Positions 56,921 through 64,000 of a stretch of 64,000 nucleotides of DNA are shown piece after piece. Made by a program: the position numbers and the translations under genes. The stretch's first letter is position 1. The number at the start of each line of letters is the position of its first letter. A model generated the notes under the pieces. It saw nothing but the letters and a program-made list of their open reading frames with translations. It did not search any database and was not told where the DNA came from. Source of the DNA: Gemmatimonadota bacterium (GTDB taxonomy: Bacteria > Gemmatimonadota > Gemmatimonadetes > Gemmatimonadales > Gemmatimonadaceae); NCBI GenBank assembly GCA_016871895.1, contig VHBO01000003.1:58174-122173 (forward strand). The letters run 5' to 3'.

Positions 56921-57514
56921 ATGTCGAAGCGCGCGTCCCTGCTCGTCGCCCTCTCCCTCGTGTCGCTTGGCGCGGCCTGCGGCGGGGGGCGCTCCGCCGT
57001 CGCCACCGCGGCTGGCCCGTCGCCGGTCAATGTGAACCGCCTGCCGGATTGGTTCACCAGCGTCCCGACCGATGCCAACACGATGTACGCCGCCGTGACC
57101 GCCGAGTCGCGCGACCTCCAGCTCGCAATCAACAAGGCGATCACCGACGGCCGCAACAACCTCGCGCAGCAGATGGAGGTCAAGTTCGAGGGGCTCTCGA
57201 AGCGGTTCCAGGAGGAGACCGGCCTCGGCGCCGACGCGCAGCTCATCGACCAGTTCACGCAGGCCTACAAGGGCATCGTGAGCCAGACCATCAATGGCTC
57301 GCGGGCAGCCAAGCAGGAGATTGTGAACACCCCGGCCGGCGGCTATCGCGCCTACGTGCTCGTCGAACTCCCGATCGGTCAGGCGAGCCAGGCCCTGATG
57401 CAGCGGATGCGGGCCAACGAGCAGATGTACACCCGCTTCCGTGCCAGCCAGGCGTTTGAGGAGCTCCAGAGGGAAGTGGAGCGGTATGAGGCGTCGCAGC
57501 GGCCGCGCCCGTAA
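56921..57514 (+). CDS. LPP20-family lipoprotein
   Basis: 197 residues. Signal peptide MSKRASLLVALSLVSLGAAC with lipobox LGAAC (Cys ~20). The mature part has the LPP20-like pattern LPDWFTSVPTDANTMYAAV and an amphipathic helical region (INKAITDGRNNLAQQMEVKF), ending in a charged helix. LPP20-type proteins are outer-membrane lipoproteins of uncertain role. A terminator-like hairpin overlaps the downstream coupling region. Confidence 0.8.
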   Translation: MSKRASLLVALSLVSLGAACGGGRSAVATAAGPSPVNVNRLPDWFTSVPTDANTMYAAVTAESRDLQLAINKAITDGRNNLAQQMEVKFEGLSKRFQEETGLGADAQLIDQFTQAYKGIVSQTINGSRAAKQEIVNTPAGGYRAYVLVELPIGQASQALMQRMRANEQMYTRFRASQAFEELQREVERYEASQRPRP

Positions 57515-57749
57515 TGTGGGCAGTGCAGGACTCGGGAGCCCGGCGATCGCTCGCCGGGCTCTTGCTGTTTCCAGTGCTCGCCTGCGCGCCATCGCAGCGA
57601 CGGGGTGGGCTATGCCGTGGGGGGGCGCGCCCGCCACCTTTCGCGAGGCGGGTGGGTGGCTCGAGGCGGATCCGGTAGTGGAGGGGCGGTGGCGGAATCG
57701 GTCGACCTGTTTCGTCCTCGTGCGAGGGCGGGTGCTGGAGGCACAGTGA
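57514..57749 (+). pseudogene. Possible small lipoprotein fragment, frame broken
   Basis: An ATG overlapping the LPP20 stop (TAATG) opens a frame with a signal-like N-terminus (LAGLLLFPVLACAPSQRR), which ends at 57678. A second frame ending at 57749 (TGATG overlap with the next gene) encodes GGWLEADPVVEGRWRNRSTC. Together they could be one small lipoprotein split by a frameshift, but the first part overlaps a terminator hairpin, so it may not be a gene at all. Confidence 0.25.
57536..57570 (+). terminator. Terminator-like hairpin after LPP20 gene
   Basis: GAGCCCGGCGA/TCGCCGGGCTC, 11 perfect pairs (57536-57546 with 57551-57561), loop TCGC, followed by TTGCTGTTT. This is a good rho-independent terminator candidate 22 bp after the LPP20 stop. 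Confidence 0.65.
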
Positions 57750-58753
57750 TGCGGACGCGGGCGTGGCGGATGTGGGGGACGGCGGTGGTGGCGCTCGGCT
57801 GCGGCGGCGCGACGACGGCCGGGGCTGGGACGTCGGTCGCGGCGGGTGCACCGACGCCGGTGAGCGCGCCGGTACGGGCCGCCGTCACGTCGGGGGGAGT
57901 CACCTCGAGTGCGGCGCCGATTCCCGCACCGAGTCCCGCACCGAGTCCCGTGCCGATGCCGTGGCTCGAGCCGTGTCCCGCCCCGACGGCGGCGCCGCGG
58001 TGGTCGGTGATCCGACTGGCGGAGTACCTGCCGCGTGACCGGTCACGTGTGGACGTGGAGCAGGCGTTAACCGGGAAGGCGCGGCTCGCGATCGTCGAGC
58101 GCGACCTCGGCATCAGCGTGAGCGGCGTGACGACGCGCGTGGTCGGGGAGGAGGGGGTCGGGGCGAATACGCAGCTGACCGACATCTTCCTGCAGCAGTT
58201 CCGGCAGGAGGTCGGTGGGCGCGTGGTGGAGGAGTGCGCGCGCTTCATTGACGTGGGGCGCGACTCGATGGCGGTCGTGTTCTCCGCGGTGGTGGCGCGC
58301 GAGACCGAGGCGGCGTCGGCGGGGTTCGAGGGGGAGGTCACGATCGGGCAGCCGGCGTACCGTGAGCAGGACAAGGTGACGCTGTCGGTCAAGAGCACCG
58401 AGTCCACGCGGGTGTACCTCTTCGCGGTGGCGAAGGACGGCTCGGCGACGCTCTTCTTCCCGCATCAGTACGACACGCTGAACGTGCTCCGTCCGAACGA
58501 GGCGCTGGCGCTCCCGCGGCGCGGGAGCCCGTATGAACTCATCGCGAGCCTCGACCCCCGCTTCGGCGCGCCGCAGGTGGAACACGTGCTGGCGCTCTTC
58601 TACAAGGGACCGGGGTCGGCGCCGTTCCAGGCGCGGGATGCGTTCGCGCGGACGTTCACGAACGCGGAGATCAATCAGGCGATCATGCGGATCCCGCGGA
58701 GTCTGCGGACGCAGGCGGCGAGCGGGTATACGATCACGCGGCGGGCGCCGTAG
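57749..58753 (+). CDS. DUF4384-type lipoprotein
   Basis: 334 residues from the ATG at 57749. Short signal sequence with lipobox ALGC, then an Ala/Pro-rich linker (PAPSPAPSPVPMPW). The C-terminal part resembles DUF4384 (VYLFAVAKDGSATLFFPHQY, then NVLRPNEALALPRRGSPYEL). DUF4384 proteins often accompany LPP20 or CsgG-like lipoproteins, in line with the neighbour. Envelope role inferred; precise function unknown. Confidence 0.72.
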   Translation: MRTRAWRMWGTAVVALGCGGATTAGAGTSVAAGAPTPVSAPVRAAVTSGGVTSSAAPIPAPSPAPSPVPMPWLEPCPAPTAAPRWSVIRLAEYLPRDRSRVDVEQALTGKARLAIVERDLGISVSGVTTRVVGEEGVGANTQLTDIFLQQFRQEVGGRVVEECARFIDVGRDSMAVVFSAVVARETEAASAGFEGEVTIGQPAYREQDKVTLSVKSTESTRVYLFAVAKDGSATLFFPHQYDTLNVLRPNEALALPRRGSPYELIASLDPRFGAPQVEHVLALFYKGPGSAPFQARDAFARTFTNAEINQAIMRIPRSLRTQAASGYTITRRAP

Positions 58754-58801
58754 GCGGACGTCGCAGTCAAACCGTGCGCGAATCGTTTATTCTTTCCTTC
58801 T

Positions 58802-60178
58802 ATGCCCCGCCCCGACGTCCTCGATTCCCTCGTCAGCCTCGCTAAGCGCCGGGGCTTCATCTTCCAGTCCTCCGAGATCTATGGGGGCACTGGCTCTGTC
58901 TGGGACTACGGCCCGCTCGGGGTCGAGCTGAAGAACAACGTCAAGCAGCGCTGGTGGCACGCGATGGTCCGCGAGCGCGATGACGTCGAGGGCCTCGACG
59001 CCGCCATCCTGATGCACCCCCGCGTCTGGGAGGCCTCCGGCCACGTCGCCGGCTTCTCCGATCCGCTGGTGGACTGCAAGGCGTGCAAGGCGCGCTTCCG
59101 CGCCGACAAGCTCACCGACGTCGCCTGCCCGCGGAAGCCGTCGAAGAAGCCCGGCGAGCACACCGACTGCCAGCTCACCGAGCCGCGCCAGTTCAACTTG
59201 ATGTTCAAGACCTTCATGGGGCCCGTCGAGGACTCGGCCGCCGTGGTCTACCTGCGCCCCGAGACCGCGCAGGGCATCTTCGTCAACTTCCTCAACGTCC
59301 AGCAGGCCACGCGCCAGAAGGTCCCCTTCGGCATCGCCCAGATCGGCAAGGCGTTCCGCAACGAGATCACCCCGGGGAACTTCACCTTCCGCACCCGTGA
59401 GTTCGAGCAGATGGAGATGCAGTTCTTCGTCGAGCCGGGCACGGATATGGAGCACTTCGAGCGCTGGAAGCAGGCCCGCCTCGACTGGCACCTCGGGCTC
59501 GGCCTCGACCGCGATCGCCTCGAGTTCCATCAGCACACCGAGAAGGAGCTCGCGCACTACGCCCGCGCCGCCTTCGACATCAATTTCGACTTTGGCGGCT
59601 CCCTCGGCTTCCAGGAGATCGAGGGCGTCCACAACCGCTCCGACTTCGATCTCCGGCAGCACCAGGAGTTCTCTTCGAAGAAGCTCGAGTACGTGGACCA
59701 GGTGCAGAATAAGCGCTACCTGCCGTATGTGCTTGAGACGTCGGTCGGCGCCGATCGCGTGACGCTCGCGATCCTCGTGAATGCGCTCCGTGAGGAGGCG
59801 GTCCCGGGCGAGCAGGAAGGGCGCACGGTGATGGGCTTCCACCCCGCGCTCGCGCCGATCAAGGCGGGGATCTTCCCGCTCACCAAGAAGGACGGCCAGC
59901 CGGAGATGGCGGATAAACTCGCGGCCGCCCTCCGCAAGAAGTTCACGGTCTTCTACGACGAGGCCGGCGCAATCGGCCGGCGCTACCGCCGGCAGGACGA
60001 GGCGGGCACCCCGTTCGGCATCACGATCGACGGCGATTCGACCAAGAACGACGACGTGACGATCCGCTTCCGCGACGATATGGGGCAGATCCGCGTCTCG
60101 ACCTCCAAGGTTGCCGAGGTGCTCGGCGCCTACCTCGACGCGGACCACGCGCGCGCCGAGTCGACGCGGGTGGGGTGA
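58802..60178 (+). CDS. glyS: Glycyl-tRNA synthetase (dimeric type)
   Basis: 458 residues, class II alpha2 enzyme. Motif 2 region [20 protein letters not shown], motif 3 region [14 protein letters not shown], and C-terminal anticodon domain ([20 protein letters not shown]). A Cys pair (CKAC) with later Cys suggests the insertion zinc site. A -10-like TATTCT (58788-58793) lies eight bases before the ATG with no Shine-Dalgarno, suggesting a leaderless message. Confidence 0.96.
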   Translation: MPRPDVLDSLVSLAKRRGFIFQSSEIYGGTGSVWDYGPLGVELKNNVKQRWWHAMVRERDDVEGLDAAILMHPRVWEASGHVAGFSDPLVDCKACKARFRADKLTDVACPRKPSKKPGEHTDCQLTEPRQFNLMFKTFMGPVEDSAAVVYLRPETAQGIFVNFLNVQQATRQKVPFGIAQIGKAFRNEITPGNFTFRTREFEQMEMQFFVEPGTDMEHFERWKQARLDWHLGLGLDRDRLEFHQHTEKELAHYARAAFDINFDFGGSLGFQEIEGVHNRSDFDLRQHQEFSSKKLEYVDQVQNKRYLPYVLETSVGADRVTLAILVNALREEAVPGEQEGRTVMGFHPALAPIKAGIFPLTKKDGQPEMADKLAAALRKKFTVFYDEAGAIGRRYRRQDEAGTPFGITIDGDSTKNDDVTIRFRDDMGQIRVSTSKVAEVLGAYLDADHARAESTRVG

Positions 60179-60182
60179 GCCG

Positions 60183-61040
60183 GTGGCGATCGTCTACCTG
60201 AACGGCGCGTTCCTCCCGGAGGCGCAGGCGCTGATCCCCGCGAACGACCGTGGCTTCATCTTCGGCGACGGGATCTACGAGGTGGTGCGCATCCTCGAAG
60301 GGCAGGTCTTCGCGTGGGACGGGCACGCCGCGCGGATGACACAGGGGCTCGCGGGGATCCGCATCGAGGCCTTCGGTGCGGCGGATGTGGCGGCATTACA
60401 CGACGTCTGCACCCGGCTCGTCCGCGAGAACGACCTCGCCACCGGTGAGGCGACGGTCTATCTGCAGGTCTCCCGCGGGGCGGCCACGCGCACGCATCAC
60501 TTCCCGCCCGCCGGCACGCCGGCCACGGTCTATGCGGCGGCGCAGCGCTTCACGCCGAACTTCGCGATGCGCGACCAGGGAGCGAAGGGCATCACGATGC
60601 CCGACATCCGCTGGGCCCGCTGCGACCTCAAGACGGTGAACCTCCTCGGTCCCGTGCTCGCGCGGCAGGCCGCCAAGGAGCAGGACGCGTACGAGGCGAT
60701 CCTCCACCGCGACGGGATGGTCACCGAGGGCGCGGCGACCAACGCCTTCGCGGTCATCGACGGCGTGCTCCGCACGCATCCCCTCACACATCACATCCTC
60801 CCCGGGATCACGCGCGCGATCCTGATGGAGCTCGTGCGCGAGCTCGGTATCCCCTGCGAGGAGCGGCCGGTGAGCCTGCCGGAGCTCCCCGGGGCGGCGG
60901 AGCTCTTCGTCTGCGGTACCACGACCGACGTGCAGCCCATCGTGACGCTCGACGGGAAGCCGATCGGCACCGGCGCCCCCGGTCCGATCACCGTCCGGCT
61001 CAAAGAGGCGTTCGCGAAGCGCCTCTACGGACGCGCCTGA
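60183..61040 (+). CDS. dat: D-amino-acid transaminase (class IV aminotransferase)
   Basis: 285 residues from a GTG four bases after glyS. PLP fold-type IV with GFIFGDGIYEVVRILEG, the catalytic Lys in RCDLKTVNLL, and MVTEGAATNAFAV. The block RGAATRTHHFP carries the Arg and His that recognise the substrate carboxylate in D-amino-acid transaminases rather than branched-chain enzymes. It probably makes D-Ala/D-Glu for peptidoglycan. Confidence 0.87.
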   Translation: MAIVYLNGAFLPEAQALIPANDRGFIFGDGIYEVVRILEGQVFAWDGHAARMTQGLAGIRIEAFGAADVAALHDVCTRLVRENDLATGEATVYLQVSRGAATRTHHFPPAGTPATVYAAAQRFTPNFAMRDQGAKGITMPDIRWARCDLKTVNLLGPVLARQAAKEQDAYEAILHRDGMVTEGAATNAFAVIDGVLRTHPLTHHILPGITRAILMELVRELGIPCEERPVSLPELPGAAELFVCGTTTDVQPIVTLDGKPIGTGAPGPITVRLKEAFAKRLYGRA

Positions 61041-61141
61041 GCGCTGCGCCGGGGCGCCGCGCGCGCGCCTGCGCCCCGCTCCACGATGGTCGGTCCCGGG
61101 TGCTACATTCCTCCCCGGAAATCCCCCACTGAGGACGTCAG

Positions 61142-61444
61142 GTGAGACACCAGCAGAGCGGCAGGACCCTCCAGCAGCAGCGTACGTCCCTCTCGCCGGC
61201 CGAGGTGCTCGTGTCGGCGCGGGAGTTCTTCTCTCGGCAGTCGGGCATCTACTCGGCCTTCCTCGAGAAGGAGGGACCGAACTGGATGAGCCTGCGCGGG
61301 CAGGGGGGCGAGGAGATCGCCATCGCCGCCACCGAGGAGATGGGCGCCACGAGCGTGAGTGCCTCGTCGTATATGTTCGACGCGCAGGTGGCCCAGTTCC
61401 TCACCTCGCTCCCTCCGGCCGCGACGCCGGCGGCGGTCTCGTGA
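61142..61444 (+). CDS. Small conserved-looking protein of unknown function
   Basis: 100 residues from a GTG with GAGGAC at good spacing. N-terminal Gln-rich stretch, then a probably folded region (LVSAREFFSRQSGIYSAFLE, then GQGGEEIAIAATEEMGATSV) ending in a Pro/Ala tail. No family recognised. Its stop overlaps the next start (GTGA), so it is translated with the ubiquitin-like protein. A -10-like TACATT lies at 61104-61109. Confidence 0.65.
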   Translation: MRHQQSGRTLQQQRTSLSPAEVLVSAREFFSRQSGIYSAFLEKEGPNWMSLRGQGGEEIAIAATEEMGATSVSASSYMFDAQVAQFLTSLPPAATPAAVS

Positions 61445-61767
61445 GCGCGGGGGTGACGCTCCCCTTCCGTGCGCGGGGCGCGGCGCTCGCCCTCGGCGCG
61501 GACGACGCGGCGGCGATCACGGTGCGCGTGCAGCTGCCGGAGCTCTGGGAGACCGTCGCGGTGCGGTGCGGCGGCGCGGTCAGCGTGGTGGCGCTCAAGG
61601 CGGCGGCGCTCGAGGCGTTCGGGCAGCGGCTCCACCCGGCGCACGAGTACGTGATGAAGCTGCGCGGGCACGAGGTGCGCGACGAGGCGGCGACGCTGGC
61701 GGCCGCCGGGGCGCGGGATGGCTCGACCTTCCTGCTGACGTACCGCCACCGTCGGCCGGTGCGGTGA
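61441..61767 (+). CDS. Small ubiquitin-like (beta-grasp) protein, putative
   Basis: 108 residues, GTG overlapping the previous TGA. The pattern ITVRVQLPELWETVAVRCGG, VVALKAAALEAFG, YVMKLRGHEVRDEAATLAAA and GARDGSTFLLTYRHRRPVR follows the strand-strand-helix-strand order of ubiquitin-like folds, with an LRG block at the ubiquitin/EsaB-like position. It ends RRPVR with no Gly-Gly, so conjugation is not suggested. No E1/E2 or secretion genes are adjacent. Confidence 0.55.
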   Translation: MSAGVTLPFRARGAALALGADDAAAITVRVQLPELWETVAVRCGGAVSVVALKAAALEAFGQRLHPAHEYVMKLRGHEVRDEAATLAAAGARDGSTFLLTYRHRRPVR

Positions 61768-61783
61768 GCGGGGGGCACGGCGG

Positions 61784-62716
61784 GTGACCGCCACCCCCCT
61801 CGCCTTCCTCTCCCACGCCGACGTCGGCCGCCACGACACCGGCTGGCACCACCCGGAGCACGTCGGCCGCGTGCGCGCCATCACGAGCGCGCTCAAATAC
61901 CACCCCGAGCTTTTCATGGCGCTCGACCTCCTCGAGGGGCGGCACGCCACCGAGGCGGAACTCGCCCTCGCGCACGACCCGGCCTACGTGGCGCGGGTCC
62001 GTGAGGCCGCCTTGGCGGGCGGCACGCGGTTCGACGCGGACACTGTCGCGAGTGAAGGGAGTTGGGATGCCGCGACCGCGGGCGCGGGCGCCGTCCTCGA
62101 GGGGGTCGAGCGCGCCCTCGATGGGCGCAACCACCGTAGCTTCGTCGCAGCGCGCCCGCCGGGCCACCACGCGCTCCGTGATCAGGCGATGGGCTTCTGC
62201 CTCTTCGGCAACGTCGCGCTCGGTGCGCATCACGTGCTCCGGCTCGGCGCCGCGCGGGTGCTGATCGTCGATTGGGACGTGCACCACGGCAACGGGACGC
62301 AGGCGCTGGTGGAGCACGACCCGCGGATCCGTTTCGTCTCGATGCACCAGTGGCCCTGGTACCCCGGGAGCGGCGCGGCCGATGACCGTGGGCCGCACGG
62401 GACGGTTTGGAACGCGCCGATGGCGCCGGGGCTCGCCGCCGCCGCCTATCGTGAGACGCTCCTCGCGGCGATCGATGCCGCGACCGACGGGTGGACGCCG
62501 GACCTGGTGCTCATCTCCGCCGGCTTCGACTCGCTCGCGGGGGATCCGCTCGGCGGCTTCACGCTCGAACCCGAGGATCTCGCCGCCGTGACGCGTGCGA
62601 TCGTGGCGCGGGCCGAGCGCTGGTGCGGCGGCCGCGTGGTGAGCGCCCTCGAGGGGGGATACGACCCGCCGCGGCTCGCGGCGGGCGTCGTCGCGCACCT
62701 CGAGGCGCTGCGGTAG
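61784..62716 (+). CDS. Histone deacetylase family / acetoin utilisation-like amidohydrolase
   Basis: 310 residues, GTG start. Zinc-hydrolase motifs in order: ARPPGHHALRDQAMGFCLF (His-His), VLIVDWDVHHGNGTQA (Asp, His ligands), LISAGFDSLAGDPLGGF (Asp) and LEGGYD (Tyr). Bacterial members deacetylate lysines (AcuC-like) or polyamines. Which applies here cannot be told. Coding strand continues from the two small genes. Confidence 0.9.
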   Translation: MTATPLAFLSHADVGRHDTGWHHPEHVGRVRAITSALKYHPELFMALDLLEGRHATEAELALAHDPAYVARVREAALAGGTRFDADTVASEGSWDAATAGAGAVLEGVERALDGRNHRSFVAARPPGHHALRDQAMGFCLFGNVALGAHHVLRLGAARVLIVDWDVHHGNGTQALVEHDPRIRFVSMHQWPWYPGSGAADDRGPHGTVWNAPMAPGLAAAAYRETLLAAIDAATDGWTPDLVLISAGFDSLAGDPLGGFTLEPEDLAAVTRAIVARAERWCGGRVVSALEGGYDPPRLAAGVVAHLEALR

Positions 62717-62724
62717 CTTCCGGG

Positions 62725-63777
62725 ATGCCTCCCTCTCGGCCGCGGAAGACGCTGCGCCTCCGGCGTCGTGACGACGCCGGCGCCTCCGAGGGGTCGAGCG
62801 TCCCGCGCTCCTGGTACCAGCCGCCGTCGGGCGCGTCGCGCCGCGACCTCGACCCGGCGGAGTTCCCGGAGATCATCGCTGCGGGGCAGGGCACCCTCTG
62901 GGTCGACATCGACCTCCGGCACCCTGACCAGCACGCCCTGCTCGGGAGCGTCTTCCAGTTCCATCCGCTGAGCATCGAGGACACGACCTCCGCCGAGGGG
63001 CGCGTGAAGGTCGAAGAGTTCCCGCGGTACCTCTTCGTGGTCGTGCGTGGGGTGCGCCTGATGGACGAGACCGCCGACCAGTACGACATCGAGACCTTCA
63101 ATCTCTGGTGCTTCGTCGGGCCGAACTACCTCGTGACGGTGCGCGGGCCACACGCGCCGGGGGTGGATGCCCTCACCGAGCGACTCGCGCGGGCGCCGGA
63201 ACTCCTCGAGCGCGGGGCGAGCCGGCTGATGCATCACGTCCTGGACGCGACGGTCGATGCCTACTTCCCGATCGTCGACCAGCTCGATGCCTTCGTCGAT
63301 GGGCTCGAGGAGCGCGTCTTCGTCCGCTTCGAGCAGGAGGCGCTACGCGACATCTTCTCGGTGAAGCGCCTCGTCCTGCAGCTGCGACGCCACCTCGCGC
63401 CGATGCGCGAGGTCTTCAACATCCTGCAGAATCGTCCCTCGTCGCTCATCTCCCCCGAGTCGCAGGTCTACTTCCGCGACGTCTACGACCACGTGATCCG
63501 GCTCAACGAGGCGCTCGACGCCTACCGCGACCTCCTCTCGAGCACGATGGACTCGTACCTGACGCAGGTGTCCAATCGGATGGGGCTCGTGACGAAGGGC
63601 CTCACCGTCGTCGCCACGCTCAGCGTGCCGTTCGTCGTCGTGAGCGGGATGTGGGGAATGAACTTCGAGGACGTCCCGCTCTCGCACTCGCCGCACGGGT
63701 TCTGGCTGATGCTCGCGCTGCAGCTCGGGCTCGGCGGCGCGCTGATCCTGCTCCTCCGTCGCCTCGGCTGGCTCTGA
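62725..63777 (+). CDS. corA: CorA-family magnesium/cobalt transporter
   Basis: 350 residues from the ATG at 62725. A large cytoplasmic alpha/beta and helical domain (WVDIDLRHPDQHALLGSVFQ to STMDSYLTQVSNRMGLVTKG) is followed by two C-terminal transmembrane helices, with the pore signature in GMWGMNFEDVP (the GMN motif). Pentameric inner-membrane channel for Mg2+/Co2+. Confidence 0.93.
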   Translation: MPPSRPRKTLRLRRRDDAGASEGSSVPRSWYQPPSGASRRDLDPAEFPEIIAAGQGTLWVDIDLRHPDQHALLGSVFQFHPLSIEDTTSAEGRVKVEEFPRYLFVVVRGVRLMDETADQYDIETFNLWCFVGPNYLVTVRGPHAPGVDALTERLARAPELLERGASRLMHHVLDATVDAYFPIVDQLDAFVDGLEERVFVRFEQEALRDIFSVKRLVLQLRRHLAPMREVFNILQNRPSSLISPESQVYFRDVYDHVIRLNEALDAYRDLLSSTMDSYLTQVSNRMGLVTKGLTVVATLSVPFVVVSGMWGMNFEDVPLSHSPHGFWLMLALQLGLGGALILLLRRLGWL

Positions 63778-63778
63778 G

Positions 63779-63901
63779 ATGTTCCGTCTTGTGCGGTGCG
63801 AGGGGCGCAGCGGGATGGCGGAGGCGTTTCGTTGGCTCGCGCGCATCATCGTCCAGTGCGCCGCCGCGGGCGGCGCGCGCGTGGCGCGTTCGGGCGGCTG
63901 A
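63779..63901 (+). CDS. Small ORF between corA and priA
   Basis: 40 residues (MFRLVRCEGRSGMAEAFRWL and a Ala/Gly-rich end). The ATG is one base after the corA stop and its TGA overlaps the priA ATG, so it exactly fills the gap and may couple the two. No family recognised; it could be chance. Confidence 0.3.
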   Translation: MFRLVRCEGRSGMAEAFRWLARIIVQCAAAGGARVARSGG

Positions 63902-64000
63902 TGTCCGCGATCCCCTCGGGGCCGCCGCGCCTCGTCGAGGTCGCGCTCCCTCTCCCGCTGCGCCGGACCTTCACCTACGCCGTGCCCGAGCCGCTGGCGG
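63901..64000 (+). CDS. priA: Primosomal protein N' (PriA), 5' end only
   Basis: The first 33 codons are in the window. After a short leader they read VEVALPLPLRRTFTYAVPEP, the start of the PriA 3'-DNA-binding domain. The helicase part, which restarts stalled forks, lies beyond the window. Start overlaps the preceding small ORF (TGATG). Confidence 0.85.
   Translation, partial: MSAIPSGPPRLVEVALPLPLRRTFTYAVPEPLA

Noticed and set aside
57514..57678. Intact 54-residue lipoprotein
   Set aside because: Although it has a signal-like N-terminus, the C-terminal half is shadow-like and the start overlaps a terminator; kept only as a low-confidence fragment.

Overview
The window is a GC-rich, gene-dense bacterial chromosome segment dominated by the transcription and translation core. 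I infer a member of the Gemmatimonadota. The reasons are the very GC-rich coding sequence, an unusual EF-Tu switch I region, a large RpoB insertion, basic or glycine-rich extensions on ribosomal proteins, and large BTAD-type regulators. There is no 16S gene here to confirm this. I see no prophage, insertion sequence or CRISPR array.

Layout. 1-2374 (minus): a partial transglutaminase-like exported protein and a TPR protein, translationally coupled. 2479-9093 (plus): uvrA, the two-subunit serine dehydratase sdaAB-sdaAA, an AI-2E-family permease and an atypical orphan ABC ATPase. 9103-11042: cysS, then four tRNA genes (Thr-Tyr-Gly-Thr) behind a strong sigma70-type promoter. 11143-23578: rpmG-secE-nusG-rplK-rplA-rplJ-rplL-rpoB-rpoC with several intergenic stem-loops and a strong terminator. 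23673-27298: a LeuT-like sodium symporter with a MetS-like small subunit, a small YqaA/VTT-like membrane protein and a PlsB-like acyltransferase. 27295-45035: str, S10 and spc operons nearly end to end (rpsL-rpsG-fusA-tuf-rpsJ-rplCDWB-rpsS-rplV-rpsC-rplP-rpmC-rpsQ-rplNXE-rpsN-rpsH-rplFR-rpsE-rpmD-rplO-secY-adk-map). A 562-bp rpsG-fusA spacer holds a candidate structured RNA with its own promoter. 45105-47515 (minus): a formiminotransferase-cyclodeaminase and an inositol-monophosphatase-family enzyme. 47539-50519 (plus): trpS, pilT and a DapA-superfamily aldolase. 50539-55214: two convergent BTAD/AAA regulators, one predicted to span the membrane and interrupted by a frameshift in a GC-dinucleotide run. 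55351-64000 (plus): purA behind an AT-rich promoter and hairpin, an envelope lipoprotein cluster (LPP20, DUF4384), glyS, a D-amino-acid transaminase, two small proteins (one probably ubiquitin-like), a histone-deacetylase-family hydrolase, CorA, and the 5' end of priA.

How the parts work together. Most of the window supplies ribosomal proteins, elongation factors, RNA polymerase, Sec translocon subunits, tRNAs and aminoacyl-tRNA synthetases. Start/stop overlaps (ATGA, TGATG, TAATG, GTGA) show extensive translational coupling. The regulatory signals I can see are sigma70-like promoters with 16-18 bp spacers, -10-like hexamers placed so close to cysS, trpS and glyS that leaderless mRNAs are likely, and GC-rich hairpins between ribosomal genes. 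The least explained parts are the rpsG-fusA structured region, the paired hairpins between rplL and rpoB, the convergent BTAD regulators, and the hairpin with a U-run at the predicted start of the purA transcript.
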